Below are positions 1 through 9,182 of a stretch of DNA of 64,000 nucleotides, piece after piece. This stretch comes from Leucothrix mucor DSM 2157. GTDB lineage: Bacteria; Pseudomonadota; Gammaproteobacteria; Thiotrichales; Thiotrichaceae. The translations under genes and the position numbers were made by a program. The notes below the pieces were generated by a model. The model made no database searches. It worked only from the letters and a program-made list of their open reading frames with translations, and had not been told where the DNA came from. Location of the stretch: positions 1,054,001 to 1,118,000 of the forward strand of contig NZ_ATTE01000001.1 of NCBI RefSeq assembly GCF_000419525.1, in the 5' to 3' direction. Positions within the stretch are counted from its first letter, which is position 1, and each line of letters starts with the position of its first letter.

Positions 1-207
1 TTGCCGTTATCGATCTCAACCACTAAAACGCATTTTGGTGTGGAGACGCTTAAGCAAACTTTGGTTGATGGCATTGTTGAGGCGAATAATGTGCAGAGAA
101 ACCGGCAGCGAGTAGAGGCGATGAAGCGGGGCGTGTCATTTAAAAAGCAATTTGATAAGACGGTGAATGTCGGCAAGAAGATTGTTCGCCATACCTATAA
201 GGATTAG
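1..207 (+). CDS. 3' end of an unrecognised gene
   Basis: The frame is open from the first base and ends with TAG, so this is most likely the last 68 codons of a gene that begins outside the window. The visible tail is rich in Lys, Arg, Val and Thr, has no cysteine, no membrane segment and no motif I recognise. The TTG at base 1 could be an internal Leu codon. It converges on the oxygenase gene at 268. Function not assigned. Confidence 0.5.
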   Translation: MPLSISTTKTHFGVETLKQTLVDGIVEANNVQRNRQRVEAMKRGVSFKKQFDKTVNVGKKIVRHTYKD

Positions 208-267
208 TGCTTCGCAATGAAGCCAAGAGCTGGCGTATGAGGCCAGCTCTTGTTACAAACAGCTATC

Positions 268-1206
268 TTAAAACGGCGCGTAGTTATCCTGCACCACTGT
301 TGACTCAACCCAGCGCTTACTGGCATCAACCTCAACACGCTGAGCGCCTTGCATTGGCAGTTGCCCACGGTCGCCAAACAACCACAGTACAAAGTTAGTC
401 CGCTCGCCACTGGTGATTGGCTGAGCGGCATGTGCAATGTTGCCACGGTGCAGCATGGCGGTGCCGGGCTTAAAGTTTAGCGCGATCTTGCGTCCCATTG
501 TCTGGTCGTAAAAGTCGACAGCAGACCCGGTAAAGTCTTCGCTTGGCAGATTCAGATTGATGTTCAGTGTCACTGAAGACGCATCGGTATGTGGGCGAAT
601 CGAGTTGTCGGTATTTGGCTCGTAATAGATCGAAAAGCCGAACGCCTGCGAGTCATATCCCATTATTTCCGGAAACAGCAGTCGTGAGATCGGGCGCATA
701 TACCGATCAACTATCTCTTGGTAAAACGCTTGGAAACTTGGCGCAGCAAGGTAGCCTTCTGAGCGACGATCAAGCATCGCACCACGACGATTCAGTACGA
801 TTCCATACGGCGGACGCAGTGGAATTTGTGCATTCCAAACGCCTTCCAAATAGCCACGTAAATCGGCAAGACGCTCCGGATCAAAGAACTGGAACTGGAA
901 AACATCAGGCGCAACTTCTTGCAACAAATCCTTAATCGCCAATTCTTTGCTTGGATCTTCCCATGCTTGCATCACGGCATCGCGTAGCTTCTTATCCAGC
1001 AGTGAACTGTCCAGAGGAGGGAGGCTATCTTTCTGGTTCTCTTCCCATTCTTTCCACGCATTGCTGAGTAAGTTGCTATTGCTATCCCAAAACTGTTGCA
1101 CTGACGGATCACGGCTAAGCATTGCATCCCGTGAAGGTAGGTCTAAAGCGCGTGCGAGCTGTAATTGATTAAGTGACATGATCGGTTTAATTCCTGATTT
1201 ATTCAT
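268..1206 (-). CDS. 2-oxoglutarate/Fe(II)-dependent oxygenase
   Basis: 312 residues. The C-terminal half has the double-stranded beta-helix iron site of 2OG oxygenases: H206-x-D208, distal H259 in the run HRGNIAH, and R269 at the usual position for the 2OG carboxylate. The preceding N-terminal 130 residues are acidic and helical and do not match a domain I know. The family hydroxylates small molecules, lipids or protein side chains; prolyl-hydroxylase-like relatives are the nearest by motif. The start is uncertain: the first ATG has no clear ribosome site, and a second ATG ten codons in follows an AGGA. It stands alone on the minus strand, and its substrate cannot be read from the context. 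Confidence 0.8.
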   Translation of the reverse strand: MNKSGIKPIMSLNQLQLARALDLPSRDAMLSRDPSVQQFWDSNSNLLSNAWKEWEENQKDSLPPLDSSLLDKKLRDAVMQAWEDPSKELAIKDLLQEVAPDVFQFQFFDPERLADLRGYLEGVWNAQIPLRPPYGIVLNRRGAMLDRRSEGYLAAPSFQAFYQEIVDRYMRPISRLLFPEIMGYDSQAFGFSIYYEPNTDNSIRPHTDASSVTLNINLNLPSEDFTGSAVDFYDQTMGRKIALNFKPGTAMLHRGNIAHAAQPITSGERTNFVLWLFGDRGQLPMQGAQRVEVDASKRWVESTVVQDNYAPF

Positions 1207-1312
1207 GGGTAAATGCTTCTACCCGAGTGAGGCGTGTAATTTATTACACCTATGTTCGTAGATAAACAGGGCCATTGTGGAAACAGTATAAAGATTTTGA
1301 ATATAATCGCGC

Positions 1313-2068
1313 TTAAATAAACATCCCACCTGAAGCTTCAATCCTTTGTGCGGTAATCCAAGCAGTCTCATCACTGAGTAGGGAGGCAACGATGCCGCCA
1401 ATGTCATCGGGTAAGCCGACTCGGCCTAGTGCGGTTAGGCTAGCGATCTGTTTGTTAATGGCTAAATTGTCTCTGACTGCGCCGCCGCGAAAATCGGTTT
1501 CAATGGCTCCGGGGGCGAGTGTGTTTACTCGAATTTGTCGCGCACTGAGCTCTTTCGCTAAGTAGCGCGTCATGACTTCAACACCGCCTTTCATCATTGC
1601 ATAGGCGCAGTAGCCCGGCAGGCTGAACCGTGTCAGGCCGGATGAGATATTGATAATCCTTCCTCCATCCTGAATGACGGGCAGCAGGGATTGGGTGAAA
1701 AAGAAGGTTCCTTTTAAATGCACATTCATTAAGGCATCAAATTGCGCCTCAGTGGTTTCTGCAAAGGATACGTTATCTCCGGGACCTGCATTGTTGACCA
1801 GATAATCAATGCGGTCGCGTCCAAAGTTGTTCTCTAGTGTCGACTTTAGACTCTCTACAAAAGTCGGGAAGCTGCTGAGATCGCCGACATCTAGTTGTAA
1901 TGCCGCGGCTTTTCCGCCTTTACTCTCAATCGCATCGACGACTGCTTGTGCCGCACTTTGGTTGCTGTGATAGGTAAAGACCACATCAATTCCTTTATCG
2001 GCGAGTGTTAAGGCGCTGTTCTTGCCTAAGCCACGGCTGCCACCTGTGATTAGTGCGAGTTTATTCAT
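1313..2068 (-). CDS. SDR family oxidoreductase
   Basis: 251 residues, classical short-chain dehydrogenase. Visible are the Rossmann glycine motif TGGSRGLG near the N-terminus, NNAG, the catalytic serine in NISSG, and a YAMMK block in place of YxxxK (Tyr and Lys are spaced four apart, as required). The C-terminus reads ASGGMFI, as in FabG-like members. The start at 2068 is chosen because AGGAG lies just upstream; a longer reading frame to 2101 lacks one. It is divergent from a LysR regulator gene, the usual arrangement for a regulator and its target, with half-site repeats between them. The substrate is unknown. Confidence 0.9.
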   Translation of the reverse strand: MNKLALITGGSRGLGKNSALTLADKGIDVVFTYHSNQSAAQAVVDAIESKGGKAAALQLDVGDLSSFPTFVESLKSTLENNFGRDRIDYLVNNAGPGDNVSFAETTEAQFDALMNVHLKGTFFFTQSLLPVIQDGGRIINISSGLTRFSLPGYCAYAMMKGGVEVMTRYLAKELSARQIRVNTLAPGAIETDFRGGAVRDNLAINKQIASLTALGRVGLPDDIGGIVASLLSDETAWITAQRIEASGGMFI

Positions 2069-2114
2069 TGTTTTCTCCTGTCGGGGTTGTGTGTGAAGCA
2101 AAGAATAAGGTGAG

Positions 2115-2171
2115 CATTGTTAATAATAAACAATGTAAAACTGCTAACATTGTTCGTTATTGGCAAACAAT
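2115..2171. promoter_or_regulatory. Putative LysR binding sites in SDR/LysR divergent promoter
   Basis: Two dyads of the same half-site lie between the divergent genes. CATTGTT (2115-2121) pairs with AACAATG (2129-2135) across 7 bases, which contains a T-N11-A LysR box. A second ATTGTT (2149-2154) pairs with AACAAT (2166-2171) across 11 bases. Four copies of one half-site in under 60 bp fit a LysR-type recognition and activation pair. That the neighbouring LysR protein binds here is inference. Confidence 0.55.
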
Positions 2172-2186
2172 AAGTGGGAGTGTGAG

Positions 2187-3103
2187 ATGGATAGGTTTGA
2201 GGCGATGCAGCGGTTTTTACTGGTTGCGCAATATGGAAGTTTCACCCGAGCGTCTGAGGCCTTGGATCTGCCTAAATCCAGTATTTCCAGTTCGGTGCAG
2301 TTTTTGGAAAGGAAGCTGGGGACCTGGGGACACGGTTATTTCATCGCAGCACCCGTCGAGTCACGTTAACGAATGACGGTGAGGCTTATTTGATTAAATC
2401 CCGCGCAATTTTGATGGAGCTTGATGCTGTGGAAAGCCAATTCCAGCAACAGGGTGATGAAATCAGCGGGGTTATTAAGGTGGATATGCCAAGCCGTTTT
2501 GCCAGCACGGTGGTGCTTCCACATTTGAGAGACTGGCTGGATAGCTATCCTAACGTGCAGATTAAGATCAGCAGCGCAGACTACACTATCGATCTGGTAA
2601 AAGAGGGCATTGACTGCGTGGTGAGGGTGGGTGACTTAAACGATAGTGCTTTGATCGCGAGACCGTTGGCAATGTATCAACCCTTCAATTGTGTCAGCCC
2701 TGAGTACCTGGAAAAGTTTGGTGAACCAAAGACGCTTGCCAGTCTGCAGGATCACTTGTTAATTGATTACTCACCGAAGATGGGCAATAGCCAAGCGACG
2801 TTTGAGTATGTGGAGAAAGGTAAGACTCAGCAGCTACCCATGCCTAGTGTATTAGCTTTTAATGGTACGGATGCTTATCTGAGTGCCTGCTTGTCTGGCT
2901 TGGGGGTTGCGCAGATTCCAGCGCTTGGGATAAGAGAGCATTTGGAAGCCGGTCGCTTAATCCGCATACTTCCGAAGCATGAGGCCGCAGCGATGCCGGT
3001 ATCGTTGCTTTATCTTTCACGCAGGCAAGTCCCCAGACGTTTATCGCTATTTATGGATTGGTTAGAAGCGCTAGTTAAGCGAGTAACAAGCACAAGTGGT
3101 TAA
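2187..3103 (+). pseudogene. LysR-type regulator, frameshifted by 8-bp tandem duplication
   Basis: The first part (from ATG 2187) encodes the winged-helix N-terminus up to ...LERKLGT, and the second part, in another frame, encodes the rest of the linker helix and the whole effector domain to 3103. The break falls on a perfect tandem repeat of CTGGGGAC (2316-2323 and 2324-2331). Removing one copy restores LGTRLFHRSTRRVTLTNDG, the expected LysR sequence, and one 302-codon reading frame of normal length. As written, translation stops at about residue 60. The effector domain looks intact, so the lesion is recent, a reversible slippage event or a sequencing error. If intact it would regulate the divergent SDR gene. 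Confidence 0.85.
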
Positions 3104-3175
3104 GCTACTCATCTCAAGGTTATTTATTTGATGTTATACGGCAGTTACGCTGCCGGCTTAAAAAGGGGATGAGCA

Positions 3176-3565
3176 ATGAAAAATAAAATAAGCTATATGA
3201 TGTTAGCGATTGCGCCGGTTTTACTGGCAGGGTGCGCGAGTGTGCAGTCTGCGGACTCTGCAAAGCGTGCTGTAAACCTTGAGCGCGGCCAAGCGTCGTT
3301 CTATGCCGATCGCTACCAGTCACGCAAGACGGCCAGTGGTGAGCGCTATGATCATGGTAAACGTACGGCGGCTCATAAAACTCTGCCATTTGGCACTCGG
3401 GTTAAAGTGACCAATACCAAGAACAACAAAACCGTTGTGGTGAAAATCAATGACCGTGGGCCATTTGTGAGGGGGCGAATTATTGATTTATCCAAGTCCG
3501 CCTTTAGTCGTATTGGCAATACCTCAGCAGGGATTCTTCCGGTGACGTTGGAAGTCATCGAGTAG
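3176..3565 (+). CDS. RlpA-like double-psi beta-barrel lipoprotein
   Basis: 129 residues. A lipoprotein signal ends in LAGC (Cys20), followed by a short linker and one RlpA double-psi beta-barrel: GQASFYAD, ASGERYD, LPFGTRVKVTN, INDRGPF and RIIDLSKSAF are the conserved blocks. RlpA proteins act at the outer membrane on septal peptidoglycan as lytic transglycosylases. This one is much shorter than E. coli RlpA and lacks the C-terminal SPOR domain, so septal targeting is not expected. The start has a good GGGGATG-type ribosome site. It is monocistronic and convergent with the response regulator gene. Confidence 0.85.
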   Translation: MKNKISYMMLAIAPVLLAGCASVQSADSAKRAVNLERGQASFYADRYQSRKTASGERYDHGKRTAAHKTLPFGTRVKVTNTKNNKTVVVKINDRGPFVRGRIIDLSKSAFSRIGNTSAGILPVTLEVIE

Positions 3566-3654
3566 CGCGTTTAAGTGAAGTGTCTACGTTTTATGTGATG
3601 CTCCACTTTAGCCAGCTACCAGTTTGATACCACACGCTAGTCCGTGCCCGCGTT

Positions 3655-4338
3655 TTATGGGTAACTCCATTTATAACCAACGCCATACACCGCAGCAATT
3701 GGGTTTACGCCGGCTTCAATCTCATTGATTTTTTTGCGAATGTTTTTGATGTGCGTGTCGATATTGCGGTCCGACATATCAACCGTTTCGTTGTATACCT
3801 GATTGATAATATCTTCGCGGGTAAACACACGGCCAGCGTGATTCATAAATAGCATAAATATTTTGAATTCGACTGCGGTAAAGCCAATATCGTTGCCATT
3901 AAGTAGGGCGACATAGTTCTCTTTTTGCAGCTCGAAACCGGTCTGGTTAATGATCGCGGCTGGAGGCTGGCTAGTCCTTCTGAGTACGGCTTTAATTCGG
4001 GCAATGACTTCTTTTGGGCTAAAGGGCTTGCAGATGTAGTCATCGGCACCGAGCTCTAAACCTAGCAGGCGGTCTACTTCTTCGCGCTTGGCCGTTAGCA
4101 TAATGATAGGCACCGCTGAGAAGTTTCGAATTTGCTTACACACTGTGATGCCATCCACTTCCGGTAGCATTAAATCGAGCAGAATTAAGTCGACGGGGTT
4201 TTGCTTGACGAAGTCGACTACGCCTTTGCCGCTATTAAAATGCGTTGTCTCATAGCCTTGTTGGTGGCTGTAGGCAATCAGTACCTCGGCAATGCTTTCT
4301 TCGTCTTCAACAATCAGTATTTTAGGTGTAGTCATCAT
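3655..4338 (-). CDS. baeR: OmpR-family response regulator, BaeR-like
   Basis: 227 residues. The receiver domain (about 5-120) has the acidic pocket E11-D12, phospho-acceptor D55, T82 and K104. The C-terminal winged helix (about 130-227) ends in GVGYKW. The block LGLELGADDYICKPFSP is characteristic of BaeR, which controls envelope-stress and efflux genes. It follows the sensor kinase gene with almost no spacing, so the two are co-transcribed and probably translationally coupled. The whole operon starts upstream at the YHYH protein, which suggests that the pair senses or regulates something linked to that secreted protein. Either of two adjacent ATG codons could start it. Confidence 0.9.
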   Translation of the reverse strand: MMTTPKILIVEDEESIAEVLIAYSHQQGYETTHFNSGKGVVDFVKQNPVDLILLDLMLPEVDGITVCKQIRNFSAVPIIMLTAKREEVDRLLGLELGADDYICKPFSPKEVIARIKAVLRRTSQPPAAIINQTGFELQKENYVALLNGNDIGFTAVEFKIFMLFMNHAGRVFTREDIINQVYNETVDMSDRNIDTHIKNIRKKINEIEAGVNPIAAVYGVGYKWSYP

Positions 4339-4340
4339 TA

Positions 4341-5825
4341 TTAACCTGCAAGGGGAAGGACTATTTTAACTTCAAGCCCGCCTAATGGTGAGTTTTGTAA
4401 TGAGATGGTGCCGCCATGCGCTTCGACAATTTGTTTGCACAGCGCCAAGCCAAGCCCTGAGCCGCCATGTTCTCTGCTACGTGATTTCTCCACGCGATAA
4501 AAACGCTCGAATAATTGTCGTTGATCCTCGGGTAATACGCCCGGAGCAGAGTCTTGTAAAACCAATTCAATTTTATTCGCAACCGTGTGTGCGCTGATAT
4601 TTACCTGCCCACCTTGGTGAGTGTATCGACAGGTGTTTTCGAGTAGGTTGGCAAATAGCTGCTGGAGCCGGTCTTTATCGCTACTGACGATGCAGTCGCC
4701 TGCCTTGTTTAAGGCCTCGCTATTCACGGTTAGCTCGTGCTCGTTAAATCGCGCGGTATAGCTTTCCAGTGTTTGCTTAAATACCTCGACCACGTCAATT
4801 TTAACCGCCTGATAAGTTAAATTGGCGGTGTCGCTGTGGGCTAGTTGGGCGAGGTCATCCACGATATGGTTTAAGTTATCGACCTGTTTAATCAGTAATT
4901 CAATACGCTTTTCGTCAGCGACAAAAACGCCATCTTGCACCGCTAATAAATGTGAACGTAATACGGTTAGTGGCGTTCTTAATTCATGCGAGGTATCGGA
5001 TACCCACTGAAAGCGCATTTGTTGGTTTTGCTCAAGGGTATAAGCCAGCTCGTTAAAGTTGTGGGAGAGGGTGCCCAGCTCATCTTTAGTCAGCGGGGCT
5101 ATTCTACTGGCAAAGTTGCCTTTATTGAGCTCGCTGGTGCCTGCGACGATTTGCTTGATGGGCTTAATTAAATGTCGGGATAAAACGATTGCCATAATAA
5201 AAGCCAGCAAGATAACCAATAAAGTAATCATAAAATAGTTATAAAGCTGCGCGGTTAAGAAAGCTTTGGCGGGGCTGTTTTCAACTAAGCGAGAGGGGAC
5301 TAGACCTATCCAGCCGATCACCTTGTTTTGCAAGATGATGGGGCCGATATGGGAGTTATCATTTAGGTTGGGTTTACCGACGACGACCTGTTTATTTTGA
5401 TCGTAGAGGCTGATGCGTTGGCCGGTTTTGAGTAAATCCTCGGGAAGGTTGATCCATTGCAGCGAAGCGGGGAGTTGCTTTGGTTTTGGCTCCAAGTCGT
5501 TGGGAATGTCATTTTGTTTGGCTTGTGGCGGTGCGCCATTGGCATTATCACGTTGCTGGTCGTCTTTCGGCTTGATTGGCTTTCTATTGGGCTCGACGAT
5601 CGCACGCCATAAGCGAGTGTTTTCGGTGATTGACTGCCAGCTACCCACTTCGGAGTAAATCGCAATAAGCTGTTGTCTAACGCGGGCGACGTGCTTCTTT
5701 TCTTCCTGCTCCACAAAGTCATTAAACTCGGTCGCAAAGTTCATATAGATAAACACGAACATCATCCCTACCAGGCTAATGTTCGTGATGAAAAATGCTA
5801 AAAAGAATTTATGGATTAACTTCAC
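4341..5825 (-). CDS. baeS: Sensor histidine kinase, BaeS-like
   Basis: 494 residues. TM1 is at about 6-29, followed by a long periplasmic sensor region (30-200) with a Pro/Lys/Gln-rich low-complexity part near 83-120. TM2 is at about 205-222, then a HAMP domain. The H-box SHELRTPL puts the phospho-histidine at H280, and an N-box (NLLEN), a DSAPG G1 box and GGSGLGL G2 box follow. It phosphorylates the response regulator encoded 2 bases downstream. The periplasmic part is longer than in E. coli BaeS, so the signal may differ. Start at 5825 follows an AGAG stretch. Confidence 0.9.
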   Translation of the reverse strand: MKLIHKFFLAFFITNISLVGMMFVFIYMNFATEFNDFVEQEEKKHVARVRQQLIAIYSEVGSWQSITENTRLWRAIVEPNRKPIKPKDDQQRDNANGAPPQAKQNDIPNDLEPKPKQLPASLQWINLPEDLLKTGQRISLYDQNKQVVVGKPNLNDNSHIGPIILQNKVIGWIGLVPSRLVENSPAKAFLTAQLYNYFMITLLVILLAFIMAIVLSRHLIKPIKQIVAGTSELNKGNFASRIAPLTKDELGTLSHNFNELAYTLEQNQQMRFQWVSDTSHELRTPLTVLRSHLLAVQDGVFVADEKRIELLIKQVDNLNHIVDDLAQLAHSDTANLTYQAVKIDVVEVFKQTLESYTARFNEHELTVNSEALNKAGDCIVSSDKDRLQQLFANLLENTCRYTHQGGQVNISAHTVANKIELVLQDSAPGVLPEDQRQLFERFYRVEKSRSREHGGSGLGLALCKQIVEAHGGTISLQNSPLGGLEVKIVLPLAG

Positions 5826-5911
5826 AGGCTCTCTGGTTCTAAGTGTTGGTATTAGGCAAGTTAGTAGAGGTCAGGCTTGCCAAAAATTCCTTTTCAGTAA
5901 GCCTGCTTCCA

Positions 5912-6424
5912 TCATTTAAAGGCAACGTTCGCACTTTCGCCAGCACTGAGCAACTTATACTGCGGTTTCACAAAACTTGCATGCACGGGGCCTAAGATTT
6001 TATGAAACGCAATTGAGAGAGCCGTCACTTCAGGAAACGTGTGCTTGGCCTGAAACACAATTTCGCTGCTGTGTGTCAATGCGTTCTTGGTAAGACTAAC
6101 CCGTTCAAAGCTGATCGTTTGCTGGTTGACCGTTAAGCGCGTTTTCTGTTGGAGCGCATTTTTAATAAAGGCCTCCTGTTCGCTAGCGCTTAAGTCGTCC
6201 GGCATTACCGCATCAATGTCACCCAGTAGCCAAGCTTGGTCATTTTGTAAAGCCGAGACCAAATGATCAATCCCAGTGGTTACTCTGACTTCAACTTGAC
6301 CATCTCGTAAAATGACCTGTGCGGTGGTTTCGTTCAGTAAGTGTGCGCTTAGCGGGGCACTGAAGCCTGCTAAGGCGCACACTAAAACAGCCCAGCGTAA
6401 GCGTTTGAATAAAGCCATCATCAT
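5912..6424 (-). CDS. Small secreted protein, unknown family
   Basis: 170 residues with a clear Sec signal peptide (basic start, hydrophobic core, cleavage near LSAH). The mature part is soluble and mostly beta by appearance, with repeated phrases such as VILRDGQVEVRVTTGIDHL and a Lys/Ala-rich middle. It has no cysteine in the mature part and no motif I can name. It lies between the YHYH fusion gene and the sensor kinase gene, all on the minus strand, so it is likely a periplasmic partner of one of them, possibly an accessory to the sensor. This is inferred from position only. Confidence 0.75.
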   Translation of the reverse strand: MMMALFKRLRWAVLVCALAGFSAPLSAHLLNETTAQVILRDGQVEVRVTTGIDHLVSALQNDQAWLLGDIDAVMPDDLSASEQEAFIKNALQQKTRLTVNQQTISFERVSLTKNALTHSSEIVFQAKHTFPEVTALSIAFHKILGPVHASFVKPQYKLLSAGESANVAFK

Positions 6425-6440
6425 TACCTATCTAGTGCAA

Positions 6441-8699
6441 TTATTGCGGTTGCTCAATCGTGGTTCGGCAGATCAAGGTATTGTCTTGCTCCAGATCCTC
6501 ACCCCAGATAATGCGCGCGTTTTCATCCCAGTTGATTTCAGTGTAACCATCTTTTGGCCCTACAGATGCGGCGCTATGCTCGGTTGCATTGGCCCAAGCG
6601 GAGTCATCAAAGCTGCTTTGTAACCAATCGCTCGGCGCGGCTTTTGAGGTAAAGGTACAAGCGCCCTCGCCAGCTACTGGGTTGGACGATGCCTCACAGG
6701 CTTTATCCAGTGGTGCTTTGTGCAATACTTCACATTTCCAGCTTTTGTTACTGACCGCGACGACCTCGTTGGTGTCGGTATCGGTGACTTGCAAGATAAA
6801 GCCGCCATCACCCATTTGCTGATTGTGAGCGCCGATATATTCCAAGCCGGTGTCGTTTTGCTTAAAGTCTTTAATGATGAGATTAAGCTGGATAGGGTAG
6901 CTTGCTCCAAATGTGATGCTTTCAGCGTTAAACGAGCGCTCCGTTGTAATGGATACTGAATCTTCAATCAGCAAATCTTCACCGAGGTAGGCGGCAAACC
7001 AGTTATCTGCCCACGCTTCTAGCTTTAGATTGTGCTTGTCTTTCGTGCCAGGTGCATATTTGCCGGTTGCGACTTTGGGTGTCAGTTTAGCCACTGCATT
7101 TGGCTTAGGTCTCGCTTCAGCGCTTGGCGCTTCTTCCATTGGCTGCGAGCCTCGGCAGAAGGTGCCCGACTCAACTTTACCGCCGTTACTAATCGTTCTT
7201 TGTTTGAAGTCGTAGCAGTTTTCGCCTTCGGCAGATGGGCTATAGGTGGTGAAATACGCTTCGCCTTGGTAGGAGTAGGTCATGGTACGGCTGCCATCTT
7301 CTGAGGCAATGTGCTTTAAGTTTTCAACGCCACCTTGTGGTGGTCTCAGGTCGGCCCGAATTTTTTGGATATCACCACTTAGCGGCGACACTCTGGGCAA
7401 TTTGCTGGTATCCACTTCGCCGACTAAGCATTGGATAATATATGGCGGCGTGGCGGATGTTTGGTAGCGGTAACCAAATTGATCATCGGCTTGGCTATTG
7501 CAGGCATCCAATGCGCCGGCTGCGATTTCAGTGCCATCGGGGTTTTTATCGCCATACAGCGGGTAGCCATCGTATCCCCAACCAATAATCGCATCGTCGC
7601 CTTTGTTTTTCATGGCATCTATCATGCAGGTAGGCGCCACATGGTAGTGATAGTCATCGCCGCGACCGGAGTGCCCACCGCAAATATCTAACTGACCAAG
7701 GACTAAAGTGTCGTGCTTGGCATCGTAAGTGCTGACATCCAGCTCGCCTTGCGATGAGTAATCGTAGATAGGCACGCCATTGACCGCAACGCCAACAGCT
7801 GCATCAATCGTAGTTACCGTGTCCGCCTTTTTAGGCGCGAGTTTAATCGGTGCAGCATAGCCAATTGCAGGCACTGGAATTTGCTCGTTAGTGCCAGTAA
7901 TCCCCGTCATGACTTCATGATCTGGATAGGTTGAAGAGGCCACATAGGCATACTCTTCATTGCAGGTGACGGTAACGCTTTTATTAAATCCCGCATCGCT
8001 TATGGAGCCTCGAATGGCATCGCAGCGAGGAGAGTCAATATTAATGCTTAAATCAGGCTGTATGAATGGCGCGGGCTTTGGTCTGGTTTCTTCATTGGCA
8101 TCGCGGGGTGGCTTGCCATCGGTACGAGGCGGCTTTCCAGCGTCACGATCTGCACCTGCACCACTGCGCTCATAGTTCACGCTCATTTTTGCTGAGCCTA
8201 GAGTGATGTCTTTGATGGCGGCGAGCAGGGTGTCTCTGTCGACCTTGGTGTTGTCACTTAAGGCGACGGGCGCGGATAAGGCATAAACGATATAGGTATA
8301 GCTTTTCTTGCCGGGGCCTTTAGAGCACGGTGGCGCGTATTCGGGTTGTTTGTTGACGCTGTTAGTGCCGATTTGGCCGAGTGTTTCGCCCGTTTTAATC
8401 TGCGTTTTGTCTGCATCGATATTGTATAGAGTCCAATACCAATGAACGCCATCGGGTGCATTGTGATCCATAATCAGTGCGAAGTATTTGGTGCCTTCTG
8501 GTGCGCCACTCCAGCTTAGTGGTGGGTTCGTGCTCTCGCCATCACAGGTATAGAGCGTTGGTAAGTCGCCACCATTGGCCATTTGTGTGCTGCTTAATAC
8601 AAACTCATTGAGCTTGGGTTGCGCCGTTTCGCTATGTGCGGTGTTGAGTGTGAAGCAACACATCGCGCCGAATAATAGTGCCGTTGTATTTTTTATCAT
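6441..8699 (-). CDS. Secreted PEBP-YHYH fusion protein
   Basis: 752 residues with a signal peptide (about 1-23). Residues 35-180 are a bacterial PEBP domain (YbhB/YbcL type): YTCDGESTNPPLSW, MDHNAPDGVHWYWTLYNI and the GPGKKSYTYIVYAL blocks. A Pro/Arg/Asp-rich linker (about 183-215) leads to a YHYH domain with CGGHSGRGDD then YHYH at 350-353 and GWGYDGYPLYG. The last 190 residues contain a beta-sandwich-like region with WLQSSFDDSAW, typical of galactose-binding-like folds. YHYH proteins are of unknown function and PEBP proteins bind anionic ligands. First gene of a four-gene operon with a secreted protein and a BaeSR-type pair. Confidence 0.85.
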   Translation of the reverse strand: MIKNTTALLFGAMCCFTLNTAHSETAQPKLNEFVLSSTQMANGGDLPTLYTCDGESTNPPLSWSGAPEGTKYFALIMDHNAPDGVHWYWTLYNIDADKTQIKTGETLGQIGTNSVNKQPEYAPPCSKGPGKKSYTYIVYALSAPVALSDNTKVDRDTLLAAIKDITLGSAKMSVNYERSGAGADRDAGKPPRTDGKPPRDANEETRPKPAPFIQPDLSINIDSPRCDAIRGSISDAGFNKSVTVTCNEEYAYVASSTYPDHEVMTGITGTNEQIPVPAIGYAAPIKLAPKKADTVTTIDAAVGVAVNGVPIYDYSSQGELDVSTYDAKHDTLVLGQLDICGGHSGRGDDYHYHVAPTCMIDAMKNKGDDAIIGWGYDGYPLYGDKNPDGTEIAAGALDACNSQADDQFGYRYQTSATPPYIIQCLVGEVDTSKLPRVSPLSGDIQKIRADLRPPQGGVENLKHIASEDGSRTMTYSYQGEAYFTTYSPSAEGENCYDFKQRTISNGGKVESGTFCRGSQPMEEAPSAEARPKPNAVAKLTPKVATGKYAPGTKDKHNLKLEAWADNWFAAYLGEDLLIEDSVSITTERSFNAESITFGASYPIQLNLIIKDFKQNDTGLEYIGAHNQQMGDGGFILQVTDTDTNEVVAVSNKSWKCEVLHKAPLDKACEASSNPVAGEGACTFTSKAAPSDWLQSSFDDSAWANATEHSAASVGPKDGYTEINWDENARIIWGEDLEQDNTLICRTTIEQPQ

Positions 8700-8712
8700 T
8701 GAAAACTCCAGT

Positions 8713-8757
8713 TGGTTAAGAGTAATTATAAAGAATGGATGATGCGTAGCTTAACCA
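8713..8757. promoter_or_regulatory. Inverted repeat upstream of the PEBP-YHYH operon
   Basis: TGGTTAAG (8713-8720) and CTTAACCA (8750-8757) are perfect 8-base inverted arms separated by 29 bases, immediately upstream of the operon start at 8699. They could be a regulator site or looped operator. The remaining bases up to the small gene at 8976 hold only a short palindrome at 8823-8837 and no reading frame of note. Confidence 0.35.
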
Positions 8758-8975
8758 GCAAATGTAGGGCAATTATGTAGTTGTCAGTTTTTTAATGCAT
8801 GGGGCAATCACTCTCGTAAAATCTCAAGCGCTTTGAGCAATGATGCGCGGTTTGATTTTCGCTATCGCGCCACACTACAATGCTAGTAGAGTAAGCGTGA
8901 CAGATGCTGTGCGTAATCCTTTGGCTTTACTCAAAGCGCAGTCACCTTAAAAACTAATCTAAGCGGGAACCAATT

Positions 8976-9134
8976 ATGGTCATTTATGCTTTAGTCGCGT
9001 TAAATGTTTTGTGTGTTGTGATTTGTCATTACATCGCGAAATATCGGGGAGCAAAGCCTACATTTTGGGGTGTGATGGGGGCAGTCTTTGGGCCGCTAGC
9101 GATTCCTTTTGCCTTGATCTCTAAGCCCCAATGA
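8976..9134 (+). CDS. Small two-helix membrane protein (52 residues)
   Basis: ATG at 8976 with a GCGGGAA stretch 7-13 bases upstream and TGA at 9132-9134. The product has a first hydrophobic helix (about 3-20), a short basic loop (KYRGAKPTFW), and a second hydrophobic helix with the phrase FGPLAIPFALI followed by SKPQ. This pattern, a hydrophobic helix, an R/G loop, FW and GPLA, is common in small gammaproteobacterial membrane proteins of unknown role. It precedes the cysteine-cluster gene by 48 bases and may be co-transcribed with it. Confidence 0.6.
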   Translation: MVIYALVALNVLCVVICHYIAKYRGAKPTFWGVMGAVFGPLAIPFALISKPQ

Positions 9135-9182
9135 AAAATCCCGACATTGGGTTTACACGGTTAATTATCGAGGCTTGGATAA

